Shown here: one piece after another, positions 21,781 through 31,635 of the stretch
Layout of the letters: every line of letters begins with the position of its first letter
Numbering within the stretch: the stretch's first letter is position 1
Notes under the pieces: generated by a model
Database searches by the model: none
What the model was told of the DNA's origin: nothing
What the model saw: the letters and a program-made list of their open reading frames with translations, nothing else
From: Micractinium sp. NFX-FRZ
Lineage: Eukaryota > Chlorophyta > Trebouxiophyceae > Chlorellales > Chlorellaceae
DNA length: 64,000 bases
Direction of reading: 5' to 3'
Assembly: GCA_029339195.1 (NCBI GenBank)
Contig: JAPTJF010000009.1
Location: forward strand, 1-64,000
Program-made: the position numbers and the translations under genes

Positions 21781-24700
21781 ATGGGGAAGCTTGGAGAGCT
21801 GCTGAGCCACCCCGACGAGCTGGTGCCCATGGTGCGTTTGCGCCACAGCGCTGCCCCCGCAGCGAGCCGCCTGCCGATGGGCGTGGGAGCGCATCAATTG
21901 GTCGATGGCACGGCGCTTGCAGGCGACGGGCGCCCCCACCTGCCCTGGCCACCTTTGCCGCCGCTCACCCGCCGCCGGCACAGAGGGCGCAGGCACAAGC
22001 ACGCACACTTCACCTCGGGCAGTAGGCCGCTGCCATTTCGGGACTCGGCTGATGCACATTGTTCTGGCAGACCGCGCACTGAGCATCGCCACTTTCCGGG
22101 CCCCCTCCCGCAGCTGTCGATGGCCATGGCCGCCCGCGCCGCCAAGCAGCTGCCCAAGCAGCCGGGCCTGGCCTTCTGCTACGACATGCTCAACCGAGTG
22201 TCCCGCAGGTGTGTCCTGCTGCTGCTGTGGTGCACCCAATGGGGCTGCGCTGTCCCATCTCCCTCCCTTCTCTGGCATCGCCGGATCGCGGCACGATTGC
22301 AGAGCGTTGCGTGCATTTGTCACGCTCTGCGTTCCCCCTGACCCCTGGCCCCTGCCTCCTCCCCTCCCTCCCTCCTCCCCCGCTGCAGCTTTGCCGTGGT
22401 GATCCAGCAGCTGCCCGAGGGCCTGCGGGACGCTGTGTGCGTCTTCTACCTCGTGCTGCGCGCGCTGGATACCGTGGAGGATGACATGGCGCTGGAAGCT
22501 GAGGTGAAGGTGCCCCTGCTGCGCTGCTTCCACGAGAAGAGCTACGACAGGTGGGCAGTACCTGTTGCTGGGTGCAGGAAGCAACCGGAGTAATGGGTAG
22601 CTTGGGGCTGGCTGCGAGACGTGGGGTGCAACCCGGGCTGCAGGGAGCCGGAGGATTCAACGTTGATTCACACGCCAGGCGGTCACGGCGGGCCGCTTCT
22701 TTGGGGTGAGGCAAGTGAAGTTGGGCATTTGGGGGTGCTGGGCACGGTGGGGCGCGGACGTGGCAGTGTATCTGGTCTCTTTGAGCGCGTCATGAGCGCC
22801 TCTTGAGCATTTGCTTGATGTGGCCCCCCCGCCTGGCAGGAGCTGGAAGATGACTGGGTGCGGCAGCGGCGAGTATGTTCGGCTCATGGAGAACTACCCT
22901 CTAGTCACAGGTGGGCACCCAACCCAGCCAGCGCTGCACAGAGCTGTCATGGGGCGGTCGCAGGGCACAGTGTGCAGGGCTGTCACGGGCGGGTGTGATG
23001 GAAGGGATGGAATAAGAGGTGGAGAGTGAAAGGAAGAAAAAGTTGTAGGGCAGGGGAGTTGAGAGGCACCGGGGGGAGATGTATCTAGTGGAGAGCTGCC
23101 CCTGGTCGCAGGTGGGTGCAATGCAATGCAAGGTCGAGTGCGCCTGCCACCGTGGGTGGGAGGCAGCGGGTGGAGGCTCCCGGAAAGCTGCCCTCTGGTC
23201 ACCGGTGGGTGGCACACAGGAGATTGCGTGCAATGTGCGTACCGGCGCCCCCCGCCTTCCATTTGCCGACACCACACGTTCCTCCTGTTTTCCCTCCCTC
23301 CCTCCCTCCCTCCAGACGTCTTCCTGTCCCTCGACACCGAGTACCAGCGGGTCATCGCCGACATCTGCCTCAAGATGGGGGCCGGGATGGCGGACTTTGT
23401 GGAGAAGGGGGAGGCGGAGGGGGACTCGGTGAGCGGGAGGGGGAGGGGTGGGAGGGCGATGTTAGGAAGCAGGGGGAGGTGGGCGAGTTGTGGAAGCGCT
23501 AGGGGGGCCGGAACCAGGGGAGCAGAACAGCGACGCAAGAGCGTGGGGAAGCACAGGCAGTCCGCTGCCCCCTGTGTGCCCATACGTCTCACTCTCCACC
23601 CCGCCCTGCTGCCCCCCCGCCTGGCCCGCAACTCCCCCCGCCTGGCGGTACAGGTTGAGAGCATTGCGGACTACAACCTGTACTGCCGTTATGTCGCGGG
23701 CCTGGTGGGCATCGGCCTCTCGCAGCTCTTTGCCTCCTCGGGTGAGGCGCCTCCACTTTGCCTGTGGGAGCGGGAGAAGCTTGGCGGGGGGCCAGGCAGG
23801 AGGGCTGGCATGCCGGGTCCCTGCCGTGCTGTGCTGTGCTGTGCACGCGATGCGCACGCTGTGTGACACGTGCTTGTGTTGATACCACATGTTGCAATGG
23901 GCGCTGGCACGACAGGCCTGCAGTCAGCAGATCTGCCAAGGGCAACAAGCAAGCCCTTGTCATGCGCCTTTCTTTCCGTGGCGCTCCACTGAAACCCTTG
24001 GGGAATGTCCCCCACTCCCCCGCAGGCCTGGAGTCCCCCGATTTCTTCAAGTGCGGGGACCTGGCCAACGAGATGGGCCTCTTCCTGCAGAAGACAAACA
24101 TCATCCGGGATTACCTGGTGAGGGCACTGAACAATGTAGCTGCACTTTAAGTGGCGTGGTGGGTGCGCGTGGGAGGGGAGGAGTCACCCGGGACTGCCTG
24201 GTGGGTGCAGCACAGTGATGCGTGTGATGGTGTCTGTGCTTTGAAAACATCAACAGTCTGGGGGATGGGTGCGTAGGGCAGGCGAGGAACGTCTGCAGGC
24301 AGATAGAGAATGGGGCGTGGGGTTAAGTGCGGTGGTGGTGGCAGGGGTGGCGTGTGTGGGCGTGCACTGAGCGCGGTGCAGCGTCTGCACCGCGGTACCG
24401 TACACGACGTACTGCCATCTATGGTACTGCTGTACTGCAGGAGGACATCCACGAGGAGCGGCATCGTGCACAGTGCACCGCCCCCTTGCACAAGTGCTTC
24501 AACTAGTGCTGTACCGCATCATGTTGTACTGCCCTGCCTGCCCCACCTGTACTGCAGGAGGACATCAACGAGGAGCCAGCGCCGCGCATGTGGTGGCCCC
24601 GTGAGATCTGGGGGCGCTACGCCGACAGCCTGGACGCGTTCAAGGAGCCGGGGGCGGCGGGGGCGGCAGTGCAGTGCCTGAACCACATGGTGCGCCGGCG

Positions 24701-27268
24701 GGAGGGGTGCGGCGGTGGGGCAGTGTCGGGCCCCGCATGCTGCGCTGGTGGGCCGTTGGTGAGCCAGTGTCAGAATTGCATGGTGCGCCGGCGGGGGCGG
24801 CGTGGGTGGCGTGGGTGCGCCCTGCGATTGCGATGCCTTCCTCGGATGGGCACTGTCACGGGGGGTGCCTGCCTGTCTCCCCCCCATCCTCCTCGTGTTG
24901 CCGTACGAGTCACCTCCTACGGCCTACCATCTGCCCTCCCCTGTGCCAGGTCAGCAGGGTGCTGTTGACCCCCTCCTGAAACTGTCTGCGTGCCCGCTGC
25001 CCTCCCTCCCCCTGCCAGGTCACCGACGCCCTGGGCCTGGCCGACTCCTGCCTCGAGTACATGTCCCGCCTGCGCCAGCCAAACGTCTTCAAGTTCTGCG
25101 CCATCCCACAGGTGACTTGAGGGCTTGCTGCTTGCTGGGCTTCTAGCAGGGACGCTTTAGCGCTTGAAAACGAGGGATAGTGGATGTGTGGGCACTGTGA
25201 CAGCGGGCTGCAGGTTCTGCGCTGAGCCACAGGGGCCAAGGGGGCATAAGGTGCCACGGTTGGGGCAGGCGTGGAAGAGGGGCCAGGCTGCGGACACAAA
25301 GCTGCTCGACTGGGAGGGTCGTCGAGCGCTCGCCAGCTAATTGAGCCTCCCTGCTGGCACGGATGTCATCATGCCAGTGCCCATCTGCGCTCCACTGCTT
25401 CGCTGCTCACCCTCCCACCTCCCCCTTTCCCCCCTACAGATCATGGCCATTGCCACGCTGAGCCTGTGCTACAACAACCACAACGTCTTCACGGGTAGGG
25501 CCGGTCGCCTGCCGCTGCTGCCAGTATTGGGTGGCCTGGCGGGCGGGGGCGGCCAAGAGCCGCTGGCAGCGGCGGTGCGGGAGCAACGCCCGCAGCACAG
25601 AGATGATCAGCCACAGCTGTGCTTCAGCGTACAGCGGTGACTGTCTGGGTTGCACGCGCGTGCACACTGCCTTTCGCCTTCTACTGCACCCTACCCTGGC
25701 GTTCCATCCCTACTGTTCTTTCCCTGCTAGTCCTCCCAATGCCTGGCGGCCCTGCCAGCTCGGGCCCCCTTTCAACATGCATTCAACCTGCCTGCCCCTC
25801 CGCCTGCCCCACCCCTCGCCTGCAGGCGTGGTCAAGATGCGGCGCGGCGAGGTGGCCAAAATCATGTACCACCTGCAGGTGTGCATCCTTTCTACCCCCT
25901 CTGTAGACTGCTTTTGAGAGTGGCATACAGCTCACACCACTTATGGGGGCGGGCATGAGGGGCCGCCTTTGTAGACTGCTTTCGAGAGTGGCATGCATCT
26001 CACACCAGTTATGGGGGCGGGCATGAGGGCGAGGGCGGGGCAGCTACGTGAGGGATGTCGCCAACAGGGGGTGCCGCATGCAAGGAAGGGCAGGCAAGAA
26101 CCTGGGCTGGAGACCCAGCCAGATGGGCAGGGTGCCTGGCTGGCTGGCTGTCGTGTCGACCTTGCTCTGAGCTTCCCGCCGGGGTGGCCTCCGTCCTCTC
26201 GTCCCCCTCCTGACGTGCAACATTCCGATGATAAGCGCTGCACTGCAGCATACCGACCTGCGTCTAAGTGCGCATCTCTGTTGCACCACCCTGGTGCCGC
26301 CCTGTGCTGCAGGACTTTGCTGATGTGTGCGTGCTGTACCGCCTTGCACTGCAGGACTTTGCTGACGTGTGCGTGCTGTCCCGCCTTGTGCTGCAGGACT
26401 TTGCTGACGTGTGCGTGCTGTTCCGCAACTACGCGCTGGCCATTGCTGACAAGGCGCAGCGCCTGGCAGAGGGCGACCCCAACCAGCAGCGCACCCTGCA
26501 GCTGTGCCGCAAGATTGCCGACAACTGCGTGAAGCGCCTGCAGGTAGGCACCGCTCGCATGTGTGCACACTTTTGGACAGCGCACACCACGTGGTTGCGA
26601 AAGCAGTCGACCAGTCAGAGTGCATGGCGGGCAGCGTGGCAGGGTCAGTTGGGGCACAGCAGCTGCTGTTAGATCATGCCGCCTGTGCAGGGCACGCATG
26701 CCTTGCGCTGTTGACAACATGCAAACTGCACATGTGCCAACTAACCTCGACGGATTGTTCTGGGACCGCCTGCAGACGGCGGTAGACAGCAAGGCGGCCG
26801 AGGAGCGTGCCAAGCGGGAGGCGCCGGTGCCGCTGGGCGCACGCCTGGTGGTGCTGCTGCTGGGCTTCCTGTACGCAACCTACGCCTACCGGATTGAGTC
26901 GGTGAGTGGGGAGGGAGGAGATGTTTGGCTGCATGGTTGGCCATGGGGGTAGGTGTTGTGTGCCCTGCCCTGTGCGCTGACCACATCAACCGGCGAGTGG
27001 CAATGGCAGGGTCGTGGTGCGCATTGCCAGCGGGGTTGTGAGCGCGGAGTGGGTGAGTGTGTGTGCTGCTGGGCGTCAAGTTGTGCCCATCCCCTCACCC
27101 CTGCTGGCACCCGGTGCTTCTCCTCCGTGACCCCCGCTGCAGGTGCGCGCCTGGTTTGGCATCCCCCGCCGCCCAGACGCCACAGGCCTGGACGCTTTCA
27201 ACCAGCTGGCGGCGGCCCTCTTCCTGTGCTACGCCCTGTGGATTGGGCTGACGGGGCGCAAGGTGTGA
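21781..27268 (+). CDS. SQS: Squalene synthase (farnesyl-diphosphate farnesyltransferase)
   Basis: Fourteen exons join in phase to 467 aa: 21781-21831, 22114-22208, 22389-22550, 22840-22910, 23316-23428, 23654-23741, 24026-24117, 24558-24689, 25019-25111, 25440-25494, 25826-25878, 26397-26543, 26776-26901 and 27143-27268. The enzyme condenses two farnesyl diphosphates and reduces presqualene diphosphate with NADPH to squalene, the first step committed to sterols. Both Mg-binding regions are visible: [10 protein letters not shown] (D76-D80) and [16 protein letters not shown] (about 215-230). Also present are [33 protein letters not shown] and [11 protein letters not shown]. Two C-terminal hydrophobic segments ([17 protein letters not shown] and [14 protein letters not shown]) would anchor it in the ER. 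Length matches plant and algal SQS. Several introns hold decayed copies of adjacent exon ends, and exon 12 has three in-frame acceptors 42 nt apart. Confidence 0.95.
22879..23210 (+). repeat. Copies of the SQS exon-4 end plus donor
   Basis: The real exon-4 end (GAGAACTACCCTCTAGTCACAG|GTGGGC at 22889-22916) is echoed in intron 4. The copies are GAGAGCTGCCCCTGGTCGCAG|GTGGGT (about 23091-23116) and GGAAAGCTGCCCTCTGGTCACCG|GTGGGT (about 23181-23209). Both keep a GTGGG donor. Confidence 0.8.
24189..24207 (+). repeat. Copy of the SQS exon-7 end plus donor
   Basis: CCGGGACTGCCTGGTGGGTG resembles the real exon-7 end CCGGGATTACCTG|GTGAGG at 24106-24123. It lies about 80 nt inside the following intron. 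Confidence 0.55.
24441..24595 (+). repeat. Duplicated acceptor/exon-8 start in SQS
   Basis: TACTGCAG|GAGGACATCCACGAGGAG at 24433-24458 duplicates the true exon-8 start TACTGCAG|GAGGACATCAACGAGGAG at 24550-24575. The copies differ at one base over 26 nt. Confidence 0.85.
24680..24800 (+). repeat. Duplicated SQS exon-8 end plus donor
   Basis: The real junction AACCACATG|GTGCGCCGGCGGG (24681-24702) is repeated as AATTGCATG|GTGCGCCGGCGGG at about 24774-24796 in the same intron. Confidence 0.75.
25902..26028 (+). repeat. 59-bp direct repeat in SQS intron 11
   Basis: The unit starting TGTAGACTGCTTT and ending GGGGGCGGGCATGAGG occurs at 25902-25960 and 25970-26028 with four or five mismatches. Confidence 0.9.
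26313..26440 (+). repeat. Three in-frame tandem acceptors at SQS exon 12
   Basis: CTGCAG|GACTTTGCTGA(T/C)GTGTGCGTGCTG occurs with exon starts at 26313, 26355 and 26397, exactly 42 nt apart. All three are in the same open frame. Use of the upstream acceptors would insert 14 or 28 residues ([12 protein letters not shown] repeats). The third acceptor restores the conserved SQS sequence. Confidence 0.9.
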
Positions 27269-28004
27269 GCTCCCGGGGGATGGGAGTCAGAGTGCCCAGT
27301 CAGCGCGCACAGCCGACGAAGAACGAACGACATAGGTGGCCGGATAAACTTGCCGGCTGCTGTTGCTGATGCGCCCCGCAAAAGGGCCTAAAGCAAGTGG
27401 CCTGCCTCCCTGCCCACTTGCCTGCCTGCCTGCCTGCCTGCCTGCCCTCTTGCCTGCATGCGTCGCACTTACGAGGTTCCACACAGTCCCTGCAAATGAG
27501 CTGAGACAGACGAGTTGCATCCTTCCTATCTTTTTTCCCCCTGTCGCACCGACCCATGCTGCCAACTCTGCACGTGCAAACTTCCTGCACTCCTTGCTCC
27601 TTTTCAGCTCGGCACTCCCTTGCTTTCTCCCCTCACTCGCCCACCCTGCGCTGCCTTGCTGTGTCCCACTTCCAACTGTGAAAGCATTTTCAGCCCACAC
27701 TGTTGATTCAAGTGCCCATGCAACACTGCCTGCACAGCATAAGCACAACGAGTTGCCGGCAGTGACGTGCTACCGCCTTGGCGAGCAACCGAGCGCGGCA
27801 CGCATGGCGGCGGCGCCGCTGTGCCTTGCTGACACACCCGACCGATGATAGCGTCCTGCCCAGTGCCCCTTCTACATGCCATCGGCCAAGAGGCAAAGCT
27901 CACCCGTCCGTGTAGGCAGCAGGGAGTGGCGTGCGCCGAGACTGGTGGTGGCCGCCGCGCTTGCCCTGTTCATTGGATTTGCGCTGCTGTGATCGCGATC
28001 ACGG
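27269..28004. other. Intergenic: SQS 3' region and epimerase promoter
   Basis: A (TGCC)n tract lies around 27412-27450. No gene is recognised. Confidence 0.5.
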
Positions 28005-31000
28005 ATGGAGACGATTGTGCTGCGCAACAGCGCGGGGGTGGAAGTCCACGTGCTCGGACGGGGCGCACTCATCCAGCGACTTTTGCTGCCAGACAAGACC
28101 GGCGTCGCGGCGGATGTCGTGCTGGGTTTCGACGAGGAGGCGCCTTACCAGGTAGGCGCCGGGCGTCACGAAATGGGGCGCTCTGCTGCGGGCGGGGCGG
28201 TGGGAGACGGCAAGTGTTTAGCAGAAATCGGGCAGCTGTGGCACGCAGCCGCCGCTGCCTCTGCTCCCTGCAAAGCCGCTGTATGTCCCCCCTGTATCCT
28301 GCTCAGCAGGACGGCACCTCTCCCTACTTTGGGGCGCTAGTGGGGCGGGTGGCCAACCGTATCGCCAATGCTCGGTTCTCCCTCGACGGCCACACCTACC
28401 AGCTTGCCGCCAACAACGGACCCAACACCCTGCACGGTCAGTGAGGCAGGGGCACGCAGCTGCAAGGTCGTGTGTGTTGGCTGCGCAATTGCAGTGACAC
28501 GGGTGGCAAAGGAGCAAGAGCCATTGTGTGCACAAGTTCTGCCTTTGCCGTTTCACACCCGTGCTGACTGCGGGCGCCCTGGGGCCCCGTGCGTGTGGCC
28601 GCCCAACCAGCCCGTGTGCCGCAGCAGCCGGACCCTTCTCACCTGCCTCTAATGGTGTAGGCTGATTTGCTTTGTTGAACCCCCCATGCAGGCGGCAAGG
28701 TTGGGTATGACAAGGTTGAGTGGCAGGCGCAGCGTGAGGAAGGCAGCCACGGGCAGGCGGTGCGGCTGACATACACCAGCCCAGACGGGGAGGAGGTGCG
28801 GTGTACCCTGCCCGCCTGCCTGCCTGCCTGCCCACTGCCCGGAGACCTGCTTGCCGTACCCGCCCTCCCCGCTGCACCGCCCCAGAGGCATCGAGGAGGT
28901 GGCCTACTTGTTCCCGGCTGCACTCCCCCAACTCACGCCTCGGAAGGTGACACCACACCCTCCTCCTCCGCTTCCCGGCACTGTCACCTCCGGCAAGCGG
29001 CCTGGCCTTGCCACACCCTCATCCCCTGCCACTTCTAGATAGTATGCACGTTGGATGTGCAACATCACGAGCGCTACTCCCGGGCCTGCCCCTCTCCCCC
29101 GTGCCTGCAGGGGTTCCCAGGCACAATACAGGTGTCGGTGACCTACACCCTCACAGAGGCAAGCGAGCTCATCACAGAGATGCACGCCACCACAGGTGCG
29201 GCGCCCCGTGCTCTTGCGCGCGTGTGTTTGATTGATTGATTGATTGCTGGATAAGGGAGCAGGGTGGGTGTGGGTGTGCGTGGGTGTGCGGATCCGTCCT
29301 CAACCCCGCCGCCTCGGCCAGTGTTCCCCTGCCCCCTGCTGAATCCGCTGCAGCAAAGCCACCTCAACCCGGGGGCACCCTTCCCCTTTCGCCCTCGCCC
29401 TCTCGCCTGCCCGCAGACAAGGCCACCCCTCTGAACCTGGCGCAGCACAGCTACTTCAACCTGGCGGGGCACGGCTCTGGGACCATTCTGGGTCACGAGC
29501 TCACCATTCATGGGGACCACTACACACCGGCAAGTTTATTTTGTGGGCATTGCATCCCATGCAAACCAGAGTGTGCGCGAGTTGGTTGGTGCACAAGGCC
29601 GTGTTGTGTAAGCCTGTGCATACTCAGCGAACTGTTGATCGCCAGCTCATTGTGCCAATCTGCGCCTTTCAAACACACACACACTGGCTGGCACTGCCCT
29701 CCTCTCCGTTGCTTTTGCTGCAGGTGAACGACGTGGCTATCCCGCTGGGCGACATCACCCCCGTGCGCGGCACCCCCTTTGACTTCACCTCGCCACACAC
29801 CGTGGGCGAGCGCATCGACGACGTGCCGGGTGGGTGGGCGGGCAGAGGCGGGTGGGCGCTGCTGTGCAACGTTACCCCAACTAGGACTAAGTGGCATTCG
29901 GTATTCTGTCTCAGGCCCTGCATCCGGCGCTAGATAAGACATCAATGCGCTTCTGCAGAGTCCTGGCTCAACAGCCCCGTGTGTTGTGGCTCCGAAGGCC
30001 CTGCACCTGGCAGCTACAACCGCAACGTCGTGCTGCCAGCGCTGTCCTGCAACCTTCCGCCTTTTTCTCGTTGTTGCAGGGCCCACGCCCGGCGGCTACG
30101 ACCACAACATCGTTCTCTTTGGCCTGGGCCCAGATGCCAAGGACAAGTGCCCCACTGGCATGGCCTCGGACACGTGAGCTCCGCTCTGCCTTGCGCGCTG
30201 CCCGCCTTGCCTGCCTGCCTGCCCATTCTGCCTGCCCGCCAGCCCGCCTGCCCATCTGGCATCTGGCCAGGGCCCCCCAGCAAGCTGCCAGCATGACCTG
30301 GCCTGCACCGGACCTCTTGCCAACGCTCCGGCGCCCCTGGCTCTCATCCCGTTCCTGCTTGGCACACCTGCCACGCCTGCCCGCGCGAGCAGGCCCCAGC
30401 TGGCGGCAACGCTGCTTGACCCCGCCTCAGGGCGGGGCATGAATGTGCTGACCACAGCGCCAGGCGTGCAGTTCTACTCTGGCAACTTTCTAGGTGAGCG
30501 CTACGATGTTGCAAGCAGTTGGGAAAAGAAAAAGGGTAAGTTGTGCAAGCGGGCATCGATGGGGCTGCTACGATGTGCACATCCCAGGCCACCCGTCTGC
30601 CCTCTGGTGCATGCTGCTGTGCAGTTGAGGCTGACCGGCGCAGCCTTGCATTGCCCCTCCCATAAACTCTGCGCCTGCCCCCTCCTGGCCGCAGATGGCA
30701 GCCTGCAGGGCAAGGGGGGCGCCGTGTACGCCAAGCACGCGGGGTTGTGCCTGGAGACGCAGGGGTTCCCCAACGCCATCAACCAACAGAACTTCCCCAC
30801 GGGTGGGTGGCGGGGGGTGGCGGGGCCTCGTGGGAGGTGGGCAGGACAGGGCAGAGCAGGTCAGGGCGTGAATGCACGGAGGGGTGGGTGGGTGGGGTGA
30901 ACGCACAGGGGGGTGGGTGGGCAGGGCAGGTGCACACGCAGGTGCACACAAGTGCCCACGTCCTCTGCTCCCCCGCACCTTCCTCTTTGTTGCAGTGGTG

Positions 31001-31057
31001 CTGCGGCCTGGGGGGGAGTACCGGCACATCCTAGTGTACCAGTTCTTCAACAGATGA
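28005..31057 (+). CDS. GALM: Aldose 1-epimerase (galactose mutarotase)
   Basis: Ten exons give 348 aa: 28005-28151, 28310-28436, 28692-28795, 29111-29195, 29417-29529, 29724-29829, 30080-30173, 30393-30493, 30695-30802 and 30996-31057. The enzyme interconverts alpha and beta anomers of aldohexoses and feeds galactose or glucose metabolism. The expected active-site motifs are in order: [18 protein letters not shown] (H91), catalytic QHSYFNLAG (H165), GGYDHN (D235), [10 protein letters not shown] and the catalytic base in [12 protein letters not shown] (E313). There is no signal peptide, so it is likely cytosolic. Intron 5 has a GC donor (CCG|GCAAGT at 29530). Exon 8 needs the acceptor at 30392 to restore the conserved [13 protein letters not shown] diverged copy of exon 7 sits just upstream of it. 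Confidence 0.93.
29990..30110 (+). repeat. Diverged copy of epimerase exon 7 start
   Basis: GGCCCTGCACCTGGCAGCTACAACCGCAACGTCGT at about 29997-30031 mirrors the real exon 7 start GGGCCCACGCCCGGCGGCTACGACCACAACATCGT at 30079-30113. Confidence 0.7.
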
Positions 31058-31635
31058 TTCAAAGAAGTTCAGAGAAGAAGAGCGTGTACTGTACACAGAG
31101 GTGGCACTCATGCCGCGCCTGCTCGCTGCTTTACCTCAATCCTACTGATTTGTACATCTCAGCCTTCGTGTGGCTGCTGCCGGCACCAGCCCTTACCGGC
31201 GGCGCGACCACAGCAGGCCTGGCAGCGCACCACGCTCCACCTGTGCCCGCTCGGCTCCCCGGAGCTTGCAAGCAGCTACCACCCTGCCATGCCCATCTGT
31301 TGCTGCGCTTAAAAGAGACACGCTTGTGAGGGCAAGCGCTTGCTGAAGTAAGATCAGCCTGACCCATCAGGGCAGTGAAACAATTGAAGGCAGCCAGGAT
31401 GGGCAGACGGCGCAACAACGCACCCTGTAACATAGTGCACAAAACCTGAAGCGCACCGAGCAGAGAAAACAATGGAGTGCCACGGGCAGAGCAGGGGGGC
31501 AATACAATAGTTTCGAGTGTGTGCAGAAGCGCTCCCCTTCAAGGTGCCTGTTCGACACATTCGGCAATCAACAAGGCAGAGGGGTCAAAACCGCGAATGG
31601 ACGCCTTTAGACGCCTTGGTCGGCAACTTCTCATC
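31058..31635. other. Convergent intergenic region, no gene
   Basis: This stretch holds the two 3' UTRs of the epimerase and the methyltransferase. No other structure is seen. Confidence 0.5.
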
